Shown: positions 51,423 through 61,405 of the stretch, piece after piece
How the letters are laid out: the number at the start of each line of letters is the position of its first letter
How positions within the stretch are numbered: position 1 is the first letter of the stretch
From: Solibacillus palustris
GTDB taxonomy: Bacteria > Bacillota > Bacilli > Bacillales_A > Planococcaceae
DNA length: 64,000 bases
Assembly (NCBI RefSeq): GCF_022549215.1
Contig: NZ_JAKZFC010000003.1
Span: forward strand, 186,001 to 250,000
Direction: 5' to 3'
Notes under the pieces: model-generated
Told to the model about the DNA's origin: nothing
The model's database searches: none
Seen by the model: only the letters and a program-made list of their open reading frames with translations
Program-made: the position numbers and the translations under genes

Positions 51423-53828
51423 TTATCGTACTTCTGCACCTGCTTGAGTCAATGCTTTTAGTACTTTGTTATGTGCAGCTACGACTTCTTCATCTGTTAA
51501 CGTACGTTCTGGATCGAAGTAAGTTAATGAGAAAGCAACTGATTTTTTTCCTGGCGCAATTTTCTCACCAGCGTATACGTCAAATACTTTCACATCTTTT
51601 AATAAGCTAGTGCCTGCACCTTTAATAATGCTTACGATTTCACCTGCAGCAGTTGTTACATCAAGCTCTAACGCGATGTCACGGCTCATTGCAGGGAAAC
51701 GAGGAATAATGTTGTAAACTAATTCTTCTTTAGTTGCAGCTAAAATCGCGCGTAAGTTTAATTCTGCTACATATGTTTCTTTTACATCAAATGCTTTTTG
51801 CTCTTGTGGGTGAAGCTGAGCGATTATCCCAACTTTTTCGTTATCTAAGAAAACCTCGGCAGTACGGCCTGGATGCAGCCCATCTAACTGAGCCTTTGCG
51901 TAAGAAACACGAGCAGTTAGGCCTAATTTTTCAAATACTGATTCCACAATCCCTTTTCCTACGAAGAAATCTACATTTTTCTTCTCGCCTTGCCATGTAT
52001 TGTCAATCCATTTACCTGTTAATACGAGCGCTAAATGCTCTTCTTCAAATGGAAGCTCTTCAGCAGTTTGACCAAGGAATACAGAACCAATTTCATATAA
52101 TGCCACTGTTTCTGCTTGGCGTGCTACGTTGTAGGCTGCTGCATCTACTAAGTGTGGAATTAAGCTTTGACGTAAAGTTGAACGCTCTTCAGACATTGGC
52201 ATTAATAATTTTGTTGTTTCTTCTGCCTTTAACGCGAACTTTTGAGAAAGAGCCGCAGACGTTAATGAATACGTCACTGCCTGGTAAAGACCCGCGCCCT
52301 CCATAACGTTACGCACAATACGGCGACCCGCTTGATACGGTGTTAAGCTTCCGATTTGCTCACTTGCTGGTAAGCTTACAGGAATTTCATCATATCCATA
52401 CATACGTGCGATTTCTTCCACAACATCTTCTGGAATTTTAATGTCTTGTCGGCGAGTTGGCGCATCAATAATTAATAAACCATTTGCTGCTTCTACATCG
52501 AATTTTAAACGGTTTAAAATAGATAACATATCTTCTAATGAAATCTTCATACCTAAACGACCATTAATGAAGTCTGGAGATACAATCACGCGAGTAGGTG
52601 CTTTATCTAGCTCATCAACTAACACTGTACCTTCTAATACTTCACCACCTGCAAGTTCAGCCAGTAATTGTGCTGCACGATCTGCTGCTGGTAACACGCG
52701 GTTCGGGTCTACACCTTTTTCAAAACGAGCTGATGAGTCCGAACGTAAGCCGATATCTTTTGAAGTACGACGCACGCTTGCTGGGTTGAAGTAAGCTGAT
52801 TCGATTACTACAGTTGTTGTCGTATCAGAAACCTCTGATTTTGCGCCACCCATTACACCAGCAACTGCTTCTGCTTCTTGACCGTTTGTGATCACTAAGT
52901 TATGTGACGCTAATGTACGCTCTTGGTCATCTAAAGTAGTAATGACTTCGCCGTCTTTTGCCATACGCGTTACGATTTCGCCTGTTGCAAGTTTGTCGTA
53001 GTCGAATGCGTGAAGTGGTTGACCATATTCCATTAACACGTAGTTCGTAATATCCACTACATTGTTATGTGGACGTACGCCTGCTGCCATTAAATAATGT
53101 TGTAACCATAATGGAGACTCTTTTACTTCAATATTTTTTACAACTTTTGCTGCATACATTGGGTTGGCTTCTTTATTTTCTACTGATAATTTTAAAACGT
53201 CAGCTGCTTTTTCAGAAGAAGTAGCATATGAAATTTCAGGTAATTTTACTTCTTGCTCTAAAATTGCAGCTACTTCATAAGCAACACCTAGCATGCTCAT
53301 TGCGTCAGAACGGTTTGGCGTTAATCCAAGCTCTAATACAGTGTCGCGTAAGCCTAAAATTTCTAATGCATCTGCACCTGGAGTCGCATCTGCTGGTAAC
53401 ACGTAAATACCTTCCGCGTAAGCCTTTGGTACAAGACGCCCTTCGATACCCAGCTCTTGTAATGAGCAAATCATACCGTTTGATTCTTGACCACGTAATT
53501 TTGCTTTTTTAATTTTAATGCCGCCTGGTAATTTTGCACCTGGTCGTGCAACGATTACCTTTTGACCTGCGTCAACATTTGGTGCACCACATACAATTTG
53601 TTGTAGCTCTTCTTCGCCAACATCTACTTGGCACACATTTAATTTATCTGCTTCCGGGTGCTTTTCTTTTGATACAACGTGACCGACAACAACATTTGTC
53701 ATGCCTGATGCACGATCGATTACCGCATCCACTTCAATACCCGCGCGCGTAATTTTTTCAGCTAATGCGTTTGCTTCTAACGCTGAAATATCAACATATT
53801 GACTTAACCATTTTAATGATACTAACAT
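51423..53828 (-). CDS. pheT: Phenylalanine-tRNA ligase beta subunit
   Basis: PheT (801 aa), the editing and structural subunit of the heterotetrameric synthetase. The N-terminal EMAP/OB domain (IVCGAPNVDAGQKVIVARPGAKLPG), the B3/B4 editing region (NPMYAAKVVKNIEVKESPLWLQHYLMAAGVRPHNNVVDITNYVLMEYGQPLHAFDYDKL), the catalytic-like core and the C-terminal ferredoxin-like anticodon domain (IIPRFPAMSRDIALELD) are present. AAGGAGG precedes the ATG. It follows pheS by 14 bases. Confidence 0.97.
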   Translation of the reverse strand: MLVSLKWLSQYVDISALEANALAEKITRAGIEVDAVIDRASGMTNVVVGHVVSKEKHPEADKLNVCQVDVGEEELQQIVCGAPNVDAGQKVIVARPGAKLPGGIKIKKAKLRGQESNGMICSLQELGIEGRLVPKAYAEGIYVLPADATPGADALEILGLRDTVLELGLTPNRSDAMSMLGVAYEVAAILEQEVKLPEISYATSSEKAADVLKLSVENKEANPMYAAKVVKNIEVKESPLWLQHYLMAAGVRPHNNVVDITNYVLMEYGQPLHAFDYDKLATGEIVTRMAKDGEVITTLDDQERTLASHNLVITNGQEAEAVAGVMGGAKSEVSDTTTTVVIESAYFNPASVRRTSKDIGLRSDSSARFEKGVDPNRVLPAADRAAQLLAELAGGEVLEGTVLVDELDKAPTRVIVSPDFINGRLGMKISLEDMLSILNRLKFDVEAANGLLIIDAPTRRQDIKIPEDVVEEIARMYGYDEIPVSLPASEQIGSLTPYQAGRRIVRNVMEGAGLYQAVTYSLTSAALSQKFALKAEETTKLLMPMSEERSTLRQSLIPHLVDAAAYNVARQAETVALYEIGSVFLGQTAEELPFEEEHLALVLTGKWIDNTWQGEKKNVDFFVGKGIVESVFEKLGLTARVSYAKAQLDGLHPGRTAEVFLDNEKVGIIAQLHPQEQKAFDVKETYVAELNLRAILAATKEELVYNIIPRFPAMSRDIALELDVTTAAGEIVSIIKGAGTSLLKDVKVFDVYAGEKIAPGKKSVAFSLTYFDPERTLTDEEVVAAHNKVLKALTQAGAEVR

Positions 53829-53842
53829 TTCGATTGTCCTCC

Positions 53843-54880
53843 TTACACTTCTGCCTGGTGGAATTGTGATAAGAAGCGTGTGTCATTTGTATAGAAATGA
53901 CGAATATCATCCACACCGTATTTTAACATTGCGATACGTTCTGCACCGATACCGAACGCGAAGCCTGATAACTTTGTTGAATCGTAACCAGCCATTTCAA
54001 GTACGTTCGGGTGAACCATACCTGCGCCTAAAATTTCAATCCATCCAGTTTGCTTACATACGTTACAGCCTTTACCTGAACATTTATGGCAAGATACATC
54101 TACTTCTACAGAAGGCTCTGTGAATGGGAAGAATGACGGACGTAAGCGAATTTCACGCTCTGCACCAAACATTTTCTTAGCTAACGCATCTAACGTCCCT
54201 TTAAGGTCTGACATGCGAATGTTCTCGCCAATAACTAACCCTTCGATTTGCATAAATTGGTGAGAGTGTGTTGCATCGTCTGTATCACGACGGAATACTT
54301 TACCTGGGCAAATTACGCGAATTGGCTCGCCTTTTTTCGCTTCCATTGTACGTGCTTGTACTGGTGAAGTATGTGTACGTAATAATGTTTCTTCAGAGAT
54401 GTAGAATGAATCTTGCATGTCACGTGCTGGGTGCCCTTTTGGTAAGTTCATCGCTTCAAAGTTGTAGTAGTCTTTTTCTACTTCTGGTCCTTCTACGATT
54501 TCATAGCCCATACCTAAGAATAGGTCTTCGATTTCTTCAATTACACGCGTTAATAAGTGACGGTTCCCTACGCGTACTTTCGCACCTGGTAATGTTACGT
54601 CGATTGATTCACTTTCAAGCTGCGCTAAAATTGCGGCCTCTTCTAAAACCGTAACTTTCTTTTCAAGCTCTGCTGTAACATTTTCGCGCACTGTGTTAAC
54701 AAGTGCTCCCATTTTTGGGCGCTCTTCAGCAGAAAGCTTCCCCATTCCTTTTAATAAGTCCGTGATAGGTCCTTTTTTACCTAAATACGCAACTCGAACT
54801 TCGTTTAATGCTTTTAAATCAGTCGCTTCAGCAATTTTCGCTAAAGCTTCTTGCTCTAATTGCTTTAATTGTTGTTCCAT
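53843..54880 (-). CDS. pheS: Phenylalanine-tRNA ligase alpha subunit
   Basis: PheS (345 aa), catalytic subunit. A coiled-coil N-terminus ([42 protein letters not shown]) contacts tRNA. Class II motifs follow: motif 1 near [20 protein letters not shown], motif 2 [24 protein letters not shown], and motif 3 [23 protein letters not shown] zinc-type [17 protein letters not shown] insertion is present. The operon is controlled by a T-box leader. Confidence 0.97.
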   Translation of the reverse strand: MEQQLKQLEQEALAKIAEATDLKALNEVRVAYLGKKGPITDLLKGMGKLSAEERPKMGALVNTVRENVTAELEKKVTVLEEAAILAQLESESIDVTLPGAKVRVGNRHLLTRVIEEIEDLFLGMGYEIVEGPEVEKDYYNFEAMNLPKGHPARDMQDSFYISEETLLRTHTSPVQARTMEAKKGEPIRVICPGKVFRRDTDDATHSHQFMQIEGLVIGENIRMSDLKGTLDALAKKMFGAEREIRLRPSFFPFTEPSVEVDVSCHKCSGKGCNVCKQTGWIEILGAGMVHPNVLEMAGYDSTKLSGFAFGIGAERIAMLKYGVDDIRHFYTNDTRFLSQFHQAEV

Positions 54881-54942
54881 TGATAAAATCCTCCTTTATA
54901 TCGTTTTTTCATAGCGTGTAATCTACAACATTTATGAAAACA

Positions 54943-55185
54943 AAAAAACCTCGCCCCTATAAAAGGGACGAGGACGAGTTTCGCGGTACCACCCTAGTTA
55001 TTGCTAAAAAAGCAATCACTTCATTGGAGCTAACGACTGTTTCCAGCCGGCTATCCTTTCACCGAAATCGGATCCCGGACGCTGCTCGCGGGGTGAACTT
55101 CATTATACGTTTTGTTAGCGTACTTTCAGTCAGTGGCGCGCTTTTCCTAAAACAAAACTTGTATAATTACTCTTCCCGGTCAAAG
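54943..55185 (-). promoter_or_regulatory. T-box leader (phenylalanine) with terminator
   Basis: The T-box sequence AGGGTGGTACCGCG is at 54995-54982 on the minus strand. The leader starts with GACCGGGAAGAGTA near 55182 and contains the specifier candidate TTC (55097-55095) in AAGTTCACC, matching phenylalanine. A strong terminator (CTCGTCCC/GGGGCGAG then TTTTTTT, 54943-54973) competes with the antiterminator. Uncharged tRNA-Phe would turn pheST on. Confidence 0.95.
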
Positions 55186-55208
55186 CATTTAGTAATTATT
55201 CTTCAACT

Positions 55209-55237
55209 AGTCTACTCGATATTTAAGCATTTTTCAA
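55209..55237 (-). promoter_or_regulatory. Promoter of the pheST leader
   Basis: TTGAAA, 17 bases, TAGACT on the minus strand, about 25 bases before the T-box stem I. The flanking inverted repeat TTCTTCAACTAG/CTAGTTGAAGAA (55199-55249) encloses it and may also help end the qox transcript. Confidence 0.5.
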
Positions 55238-55259
55238 CTAGTTGAAGAAATTCGATTGA

Positions 55260-55541
55260 TTACATATCCCAAAGAAGGATTAAAAGTGTACCAAGAACTG
55301 TCATAACTACTAAACCTATACCGTATACAATGTTTGAATAAATTGACCAACGATCTTCTGTTTCACCTGCATGCATGAAAACTGCAAACTGTAAAGTCGC
55401 TTGTATAAACGCTGTTACTAAAAGAACGATCATTCCTGTAGTGAACGACATATCTGTAAAGTAAACAAGCATCGCAATCACAGTTAATACTAGTGAGAAC
55501 AAGAAGCCCATTACTTGGCCAATTGGAAAGAACTTAGCCAT
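55260..55541 (-). CDS. qoxD: Quinol oxidase subunit IV
   Basis: Small membrane subunit (93 aa) of the aa3-type menaquinol oxidase, with three hydrophobic helices: GQVMGFLFSLVLTVIAMLVYF, GMIVLLVTAFIQATLQFAVFMHAGE and IYSNIVYGIGLVVMTVLGTLLILLW. The Q-A-x-L-Q-F-x-x-F-M-H segment in the second helix is typical of the subunit IV family. It starts three bases after qoxC and ends the operon. Confidence 0.92.
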   Translation of the reverse strand: MAKFFPIGQVMGFLFSLVLTVIAMLVYFTDMSFTTGMIVLLVTAFIQATLQFAVFMHAGETEDRWSIYSNIVYGIGLVVMTVLGTLLILLWDM

Positions 55542-55544
55542 AAA

Positions 55545-56144
55545 TTACATCATTCCTTTCAGGTAAATGAAACTGAAGATGAAAATCCAAACAACGTCTA
55601 GGAAGTGCCAGTAAAGTGAGAATACAAATGTTTTACCAGCTGTAACTGAGTTTAATCCACGTTTCCAAATTTGGAAGATGATGAATGAACCCCAGCATAG
55701 ACCCATTGTTACGTGTAGTCCGTGTGTTCCTAAAGTTGTTAATAGTATCGACGTAAAGGCACTAACTGATAACCCTGCACCGATGTGTACATAGTGTTTA
55801 AATTCGTAAATCTCTACACTTAAGAATACTGCACCTAAAAGTAAAGTAATAATCATGAAACCAATCGTAGCTTTTTTACTACCAAGACGCATTGCATGAA
55901 TCGCTAAACCAATAGTAAAACTTGATGTTAAAAGAACAAATGTTTCAATTAACACTGGTGTAATTTCGAAAATTTCTGCACCAGTTGGACCGGCACCTGT
56001 GCGATCAACTAATGTGAAGTATGATGCGAATAATGTACCGAATAACATAATCTCCGCACCTAGGAACACCCAGAAACCAAAGATTTTCAGGTTGTTTTCC
56101 TCTGTAGAGTACTCTAATGGAACGTTGTTATTAACCTTACCCAT
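55545..56144 (-). CDS. qoxC: Quinol oxidase subunit III
   Basis: Membrane subunit III (199 aa) with five helices: FGFWVFLGAEIMLFGTLFASYF, LIETFVLLTSSFTIGLAIHAM, IGFMIITLLLGAVFLSVEIYEF, SILLTTLGTHGLHVTMGLCWGSFIIFQIW and FSLYWHFLDVVWIFIFSFIYL. GTHGLHVTMGL and YWHFLDVVWIF are the family hallmarks. Its ATG overlaps the qoxB stop by one base (TAATG), so they are translationally coupled. Confidence 0.96.
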   Translation of the reverse strand: MGKVNNNVPLEYSTEENNLKIFGFWVFLGAEIMLFGTLFASYFTLVDRTGAGPTGAEIFEITPVLIETFVLLTSSFTIGLAIHAMRLGSKKATIGFMIITLLLGAVFLSVEIYEFKHYVHIGAGLSVSAFTSILLTTLGTHGLHVTMGLCWGSFIIFQIWKRGLNSVTAGKTFVFSLYWHFLDVVWIFIFSFIYLKGMM

Positions 56145-58108
56145 TATTTCGCACCTCCTTTTTGAGCATGTTTTTTCTCGTCTTCTTCGACTTCATGGGC
56201 ATGAATATGGTAGCCATGATCATCTTCTAATGAACGGTAAGCCATACAAGCAAGAATTCCAATTAAACCGAAGATTGCTAAGTACCACATACTGAATACT
56301 AAGGCGAACCCAGCGATGAAGAAGAATACTGACATAACAAATGTTTGTCCTGAGTTATTAGGCATATGAATGTCTTCAATTTTACCTTTAAATAACTTCG
56401 TACCGTGTTTCTTAGAATCCCAGAATGCTTCTGAAGTTGCATCAGTTACGTCTGGAGTAATTGCGAAGTTATAATGTGGAATTGGCGTATGCGTTGCCCA
56501 TTCCAGACCACGTGCATTCCAAGGGTCGCTTGAAATATCGCGTGGAGAGTTTTTAAAGCTATACCAAATGTTCCAAACGATCATTAAGAATGAAACAGTC
56601 ATAATACCAGCACCAACGAATGATACCATGTTTAAGAATGAGAAGCCTGTCGCGTCAGAGTAAGTGTACATACGACGTGCTTGACCATCAAGACCTGTAA
56701 TGTACATAGGAATGAATGCTAGTACGAAACCAGTAGACATTACCCAAACTGTTGCTTTACCAATACGTTCGTTAAGCATGAAACCAAACATTTTTGGCCA
56801 GTAGAATGTTAAACCTGCTAGCATCGCGTAAACAACACCAGGGATGATTACGTTATGGAAGTGGGCTACTAAGAACATTGTGTTGTGGAATTGGTAGTCA
56901 GCTGCTGACATCGCAAGCATAACCCCTGTTACACCACCAAGAGTGAATAATGGAATGAAATGCATCGCATAAAGCATTGGCGTTGTCATTTCAATCTTAC
57001 CTTTGTAAAGCGTAAACAACCAGTTGAAGATTTTAACCCCTGTTGGAATTGCAATCGCCATTGTTGTAATCGAGAAGATTGAGTTTGTAAATGCACCTTG
57101 CCCCATCGTGAAGAAGTGGTGCGTCCATACTGCGAATGAGAAGACCGAAATAACTATCATCGACCAAACCATTGACGTATAACCATATAGGTTACGACGA
57201 GCAAATGTTGAGATAACCTCAGAGAAAATACCGAAAGCTGGTAAAATTAGGATGTATACTTCAGGGTGTCCCCATACCCAGAATAGGTTGGCCCAAAGCA
57301 TATCCATACCGCCATTACCAATTGCAAAGAACTGAGTACCAAATAGGCGATCCATCGTACCCATAGCTAAAGCTACTGTTAATACTGGGAATGCGAATAC
57401 GATAATTAAGTTTGCAATCAGTGCAGACCAAGTGAACATTGGCATTTTGAATAATGTCATACCTGGGGCACGCATTTTCATAATTGTCGTAATGAAGTTA
57501 ATACCTGTCATTAACGTACCAAGACCCGCAATTTGTAATGCTATCATGTAATAGTTTGTACCAACACTCGTACTAAATTCATTACCTGCTAACGGGAAGT
57601 AAGATGTCCAACCAGCATCTGGAGAACCACCGATTACGAATGAGACATTAAATAATCCCATACCCATGAAGAATAGCCAGAATGCTAAGTTGTTTAAACG
57701 TGGGAACGCTACGTCACGTGCCCCGATTTGTAATGGTACTAAAAAGTTAAAGAAGAAAGTAATAAATGGCATTGCCATGAACAGGATCATTACAACCCCG
57801 TGTGTTGTAAATACTTCGTTATAGTGCTGTGCTTCTAAAAATGTATTTTCTGGAACAGCAAGTTGCATACGAAGCATTACGGCATCGACACCACCACGGA
57901 ATAGCATAACTAGAGCCGTAATTAAGTACATAATACCGATTTTTTTATGGTCAACAGTTGTAATCCACTCACGCCATAAGTAACCCCATAATTTAAAATA
58001 CGTAACAACTGCTACTAATGCGATTGTACCAAGAACAATCGAAGCCATTGCGATATAAATTAATAGACTTGGATGTGGAATTGCAAACTGTGCAAAGAAT
58101 TCCTTCAT
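56144..58108 (-). CDS. qoxB: Quinol oxidase subunit I
   Basis: Catalytic subunit (654 aa) of the haem-copper aa3 quinol oxidase. The low-spin haem His is in FTTHGVVMI. Copper-B ligands and the crosslinked Tyr are in [11 protein letters not shown] and WTHHFF. The haem-a3/a histidines are in [12 protein letters not shown]. It contributes proton pumping in the membrane. The C-terminus ends in a hydrophilic His-rich stretch. It follows qoxA by 30 bases. Confidence 0.97.
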   Translation of the reverse strand: MKEFFAQFAIPHPSLLIYIAMASIVLGTIALVAVVTYFKLWGYLWREWITTVDHKKIGIMYLITALVMLFRGGVDAVMLRMQLAVPENTFLEAQHYNEVFTTHGVVMILFMAMPFITFFFNFLVPLQIGARDVAFPRLNNLAFWLFFMGMGLFNVSFVIGGSPDAGWTSYFPLAGNEFSTSVGTNYYMIALQIAGLGTLMTGINFITTIMKMRAPGMTLFKMPMFTWSALIANLIIVFAFPVLTVALAMGTMDRLFGTQFFAIGNGGMDMLWANLFWVWGHPEVYILILPAFGIFSEVISTFARRNLYGYTSMVWSMIVISVFSFAVWTHHFFTMGQGAFTNSIFSITTMAIAIPTGVKIFNWLFTLYKGKIEMTTPMLYAMHFIPLFTLGGVTGVMLAMSAADYQFHNTMFLVAHFHNVIIPGVVYAMLAGLTFYWPKMFGFMLNERIGKATVWVMSTGFVLAFIPMYITGLDGQARRMYTYSDATGFSFLNMVSFVGAGIMTVSFLMIVWNIWYSFKNSPRDISSDPWNARGLEWATHTPIPHYNFAITPDVTDATSEAFWDSKKHGTKLFKGKIEDIHMPNNSGQTFVMSVFFFIAGFALVFSMWYLAIFGLIGILACMAYRSLEDDHGYHIHAHEVEEDEKKHAQKGGAK

Positions 58109-58138
58109 TGTAGTACTCCTTTCGAGTTTAATACTTAC

Positions 58139-59014
58139 TTATTCGTGTGAAGAATGATCTTCCGCTGCTTCGTCATCATGATGCTCGTGATGAGGAGCTG
58201 GTGAGAACTCTAAATGAGTTCCAGTGTAAGTTGATTTACCAAGATGACCTGGTTCTAATAACTCATCGAATTTTTCTTCCGTAATAGGATCAGCAGTTTC
58301 ATGAACCTCTGTTACCCACTCGTCAAATTCTTTTGCAGTCATTGCTTTTACATCAAAAATATTTTCTGCTGTACCGCGACCAGAGAAGTTCGCGTTACGG
58401 CCCCAGAATTCACCTGGGTTATCAGCTGCTAAGTTTAAAGTTGTTACCATGTCAGACATTGCATATTTCTGTCCACCTAGTTGTGGAATCCAGAAACTAG
58501 TAATTGGACCGAATGAATATAATTTAAATTCAACTGGTCGATTTGCTGGAATGTAAACATAGTTCACTGTTTCAATACCTTGTTCTGGGTAACTAAAATG
58601 CCATTTCCAGTCAGATGAAGAAGCATAAATTACCAGTGGTTCTTGATCTTCGTAACCTTGTGGGATATTTTCTACAATGTAGTTACTCTTTACAGATACT
58701 ACAGATAAAAATACTACAATAATAACTGGAATCCCAATCATAATTGTTTCTACAAGCCAGTGACCATGAATATGTGGCGGCTCGTAATCAGCACTTTGTT
58801 TTGAAGCACGGTACTTAAATAACATAAATATCAAAATCACTACTACCGTGATTACAATACCACCCATCAGAGTAATTAATAACATCGTATCGTCTGCTTG
58901 GCGTTGTGCTTGAGGACCTTTAGGGTCAAGTACTGTTAATTTGTCATTACAACCTGCTAATAACACTGCACTTAAACCAATGAAAGATAGTAAAGTTGCC
59001 TTCAGATTTTTCAT
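58139..59014 (-). CDS. qoxA: Quinol oxidase subunit II
   Basis: Lipoprotein subunit II (291 aa): a signal with lipobox LLAGC, two membrane helices and a cupredoxin domain. Where cytochrome c oxidases carry the CuA motif CxxxCxxxH, this protein has FSGRGTAENIF, so CuA is absent, the mark of a quinol oxidase. YASSSDWKWHFSYPEQGIETVNYVYIPANRPVEFKLYSFGPITSFWIPQLGGQKYAM is the quinol oxidase signature region. AAAGGAG seven bases before ATG 59014 sets the start; the C-terminus is His/Asp/Glu-rich. Confidence 0.95.
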   Translation of the reverse strand: MKNLKATLLSFIGLSAVLLAGCNDKLTVLDPKGPQAQRQADDTMLLITLMGGIVITVVVILIFMLFKYRASKQSADYEPPHIHGHWLVETIMIGIPVIIVVFLSVVSVKSNYIVENIPQGYEDQEPLVIYASSSDWKWHFSYPEQGIETVNYVYIPANRPVEFKLYSFGPITSFWIPQLGGQKYAMSDMVTTLNLAADNPGEFWGRNANFSGRGTAENIFDVKAMTAKEFDEWVTEVHETADPITEEKFDELLEPGHLGKSTYTGTHLEFSPAPHHEHHDDEAAEDHSSHE

Positions 59015-59591
59015 AGTTGGACTCCTTTCCAATATATCGATCTTGTTAGAATTTCGCGTTGCTTGCAAACTTTGCAAACAAAATAAAGAAACAATGCATG
59101 TCATGGAAAATGTTTTCTTCTTTCCCACTATGGTAATAGTAGAAAATAAAAATATTTCTAGGGTACATACACAATTTGGTATGTACAGTTTTACTCATAT
59201 AAAAACATTTAACTTCGTTTCCACATGAAAAAATTATTTTGTTTAGCATGTTGCGTTAATTTATTTTCTAACCTTCCTCGATTTTAGTGAAACATCAAAT
59301 AAGTGTCAAAACATCAAATTGGAAAAAAGCCTTTTTTATTACTATTTCCTCAAATTTATTTTTCATTATTTCAAAATATCGATAGGAAACACAGTAAAAC
59401 CGCGCAATTACGAGCATTAAAATTCACATTGTTAAAATTGACATTTCTATGAACTTCTCAAAGTGTATCTTTTCCGAACTATCTGAATTATCCACATGAC
59501 GTAAATCTTGGGTTTATATTACAGTTATTTACCTATAATTATAAAAAAAGGGGACTGTAAGCATTAAACTTACAATCCCGTTACTTATAAA
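59015..59591. other. Intergenic region upstream of qoxA
   Basis: No gene seen. It is AT-rich, with the qox promoter presumably within it, and repeats of AAACATCAAAT near 59289-59321. The terminator of the rRNA methyltransferase gene lies at 59543-59580. Confidence 0.5.
59543..59580 (-). terminator. Intrinsic terminator after the rRNA methyltransferase
   Basis: GGGATTGTAAG and CTTACAGTCCC pair around a 7-base loop, and TTTTTTT follows on the minus strand. Confidence 0.85.
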
Positions 59592-60353
59592 TTATTTAAC
59601 AAATGAGTATAATAAAATTCCCGTTGCTACTGCGACATTTAATGATTCTGCGCCACCTAAAATTGGAATAATGACATTTTGGTCTGTCTTGGCTAAGATT
59701 TGCGGATTAATACCGCTACCTTCATTTCCAACAATTAGTGCAAATGCATTAGTTTGTTCAATTTCTTTGTAAGAAATCGATTCTTCTAGAGATGTTCCAT
59801 ATACCTTAACGTCATCTTGCTGTAATTGCTCAATCCATTCGATTAAATCCCCACGTACAACAGGGATATGAAAATGTGAGCCCTGCGCTGATCGCAATGT
59901 TTTTGGATTGAATGCGTCTACACAGCCTTTTCCTAATACGACTGCATCAATACCGGCTGCGTCTGCTGTACGAATCATTGTCCCGATATTACCTGGGTCT
60001 TGTACTGAATCGACTAATAATACTTTGCGCCAATCGTACTTCTCATCTTCCGAAATTTCACGTTGCTTACAGTGCGCAAATACACCTTGAGAATTTTCTG
60101 TTTCTGCAATTTCCTTAGCAACTGCTTCATTTACATGTACTAACACAACATCATCAATCGCCCATAATAATGGTAAATCTACACCATCACGTACGATAAT
60201 TTGAATGATTTGGTCTGTATGCTTTAATGCCTCTTCTACTAAATGAAAGCCTTCTACAATATATTCACCAGATTTTTCGCGCTCTTTACGCTGTGATACG
60301 AGTTTTTTCCAATGCTTTACGAGCGCATTTTGTGTTGATTCAATTCTTTTCAT
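59592..60353 (-). CDS. SpoU/TrmH-family RNA 2'-O-methyltransferase (YsgA-like)
   Basis: SPOUT methyltransferase (253 aa). An N-terminal L30e-like substrate domain (residues 1-95, STQNALVKHWKKLVSQRKEREKSGEYIVEGFHLVEEAL) is followed by the knotted domain with motif 1 LLVDSVQDPGNIGTMIRTADAAG, motif 2 ALIVGNEGSGINP and motif 3 IPILGGAESLNVAVATGILLY. It methylates ribose 2'-OH in rRNA, probably 23S. Position beside sspI matches ysgA of B. subtilis, but pheS, its usual neighbour, is separated by the qox operon. Confidence 0.92.
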   Translation of the reverse strand: MKRIESTQNALVKHWKKLVSQRKEREKSGEYIVEGFHLVEEALKHTDQIIQIIVRDGVDLPLLWAIDDVVLVHVNEAVAKEIAETENSQGVFAHCKQREISEDEKYDWRKVLLVDSVQDPGNIGTMIRTADAAGIDAVVLGKGCVDAFNPKTLRSAQGSHFHIPVVRGDLIEWIEQLQQDDVKVYGTSLEESISYKEIEQTNAFALIVGNEGSGINPQILAKTDQNVIIPILGGAESLNVAVATGILLYSFVK

Positions 60354-60478
60354 AATTTCCCGTCCTTTATAAGTACTCGAAAATTCATTTTATCACAGAA
60401 TCACTTTATTCCATAATGAGATGTGATGTATAAAATTGAATTACTGCGAACACACTTCGTATAAAGGAGGCGTTTTGA

Positions 60479-60688
60479 ATGGACTTTCAAATTCGACAAG
60501 CAATTACAGCCAATGTATTAGGGTCAGATGCAACTGAATTCAAAGACATTGTAAATGATGCTATCTCTAGAGGAGAAGAACATCTATTACCTGGGTTAGG
60601 TGTATTTTTAGAAACTTGGTGGCAAGCATCAAATGAAGACGAACGAACACATTTTGTCGAAAAGCTAGCAGAAAAATTCGCAAATTAA
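60479..60688 (+). CDS. sspI: Small acid-soluble spore protein SspI
   Basis: Minor SASP of 69 residues; FQIRQAITANVLGSDATEFKDIVNDAISRGEEHLLPGLGVFLETWWQASNEDERTHFVEKL follows the SspI pattern, including GEEHLLPGLGV. SspI is forespore-specific in B. subtilis. AAAGGAGG eight bases before the ATG fixes the start. It is divergent from the rRNA methyltransferase, the conserved ysgA-sspI pair. Confidence 0.95.
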   Translation: MDFQIRQAITANVLGSDATEFKDIVNDAISRGEEHLLPGLGVFLETWWQASNEDERTHFVEKLAEKFAN

Positions 60689-60691
60689 TAA

Positions 60692-60735
60692 ATGTCCATC
60701 TCAATTTTCCCTAATGGATATTGAGATGGGCTATT
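60692..60735. terminator. Inverted repeat after sspI
   Basis: TCCATCTCAAT and ATTGAGATGG pair around a 15-base loop. The T run is weak on the plus strand and better on the minus side. Confidence 0.5.
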
Positions 60736-60742
60736 AAAAAAA

Positions 60743-61000
60743 TTATTGACGATAAGTTTTATCCATAATAAATATTGGTTTAATGACTGCGCCGAATACA
60801 GATTCCTTTGCTGCTTCGTTAATTTGATCGAAATCATAAAACTTCACAAGCTTTTCAAATGGGAATCGTCCCTCTTCATGGAATTTCACAAGCTGTGCAA
60901 TTGATAATTGCGGGATACCAGCCCCCATTACAACACCAATCATATTTTTACCAGTCATAATTAATTCAGCTGAATGAACCATTTCCAGTTGAATTAACAT
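60743..61000 (-). pseudogene. C-terminal remnant of a zinc-type alcohol dehydrogenase
   Basis: The last 85 residues of a medium-chain alcohol dehydrogenase (aryl-alcohol type) remain: GKNMIGVVMGAGIPQLSIAQLVKFHEEGRFPFEKLVKFYDFDQINEAAKESVFGAVIKPIFIM matches the family C-terminus. The zinc sites and Rossmann fold are missing upstream, and no start signal is present. It is a dead fragment. A pirin fragment and another small frame lie next to it, so this is a zone of gene decay. Confidence 0.8.
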
Positions 61001-61094
61001 ACAGCCGATTGTTGAACATGTACAATGACGAAATACACCTATCGAGAATCAATTCTATAATAGATGTATTTCTTAAGTAAGCATTAATAAAGAG

Positions 61095-61223
61095 CTAGCC
61101 ACATTTTTTGCAAATGTATTTGTATAAGCCCCAGCTAATTATTACTGCCTGTAATTTCTGTTCTTCTGGTAAATGATTTTCGATCGTTACTAATAAATAA
61201 TCTTTTACCTTTTCATCAATCAT
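61095..61223 (-). CDS. Possible 42-residue protein of unknown function
   Basis: The frame reads MIDEKVKDYLLVTIENHLPEEQKLQAV... and ends YKYICKKCG. It looks protein-like, but has no ribosome binding site, and the frame continues upstream without a stop (LLLVRLQTTQ). It may be the end of a decayed gene. No family recognised. Confidence 0.3.
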   Translation of the reverse strand: MIDEKVKDYLLVTIENHLPEEQKLQAVIISWGLYKYICKKCG

Positions 61224-61225
61224 TT

Positions 61226-61351
61226 GTGTCGTTTGCAGGCGAACCAATAAAAGCACCTATCATAGCGCGTGGTCCATTCGTAATGAATAAAGAGCAAGAA
61301 ATCATTGAAGCATTTGAAAGTTACCGAAATGGTACTTTTTTTAGATGGTAA
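61226..61351 (+). pseudogene. C-terminal remnant of a pirin-family protein
   Basis: The plus strand encodes FAGEPIKAPIIARGPFVMNKEQEIIEAFESYRNGTFFRW then a stop, the conserved C-terminal end of pirin/quercetinase-like cupins. Nothing else of the gene remains upstream, so it is a fragment. A terminator hairpin follows at 61368-61405. Confidence 0.8.
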
Positions 61352-61367
61352 ACCATATTAATAAGCA

Positions 61368-61405
61368 AAATAAAAAGCAATCCAGCGTCTCCTGAATTGC
61401 TTTTT
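61368..61405 (+). terminator. Terminator of the former pirin gene
   Basis: AAGCAAT-CAG and CTG-ATTGCTT pair, then TTTTTT follows, 17 bases after the pirin fragment stop. Confidence 0.8.

Noticed and set aside
58139-59014. Cytochrome c oxidase (ctaCDEF) instead of quinol oxidase
   Set aside because: Subunit II lacks the CuA cysteines and histidine, and no ctaA, ctaB or cytochrome c domain is present nearby.
60743-61000. A functional small protein
   Set aside because: The sequence is only the C-terminal end of a known dehydrogenase family, without start signal, zinc site or cofactor fold.
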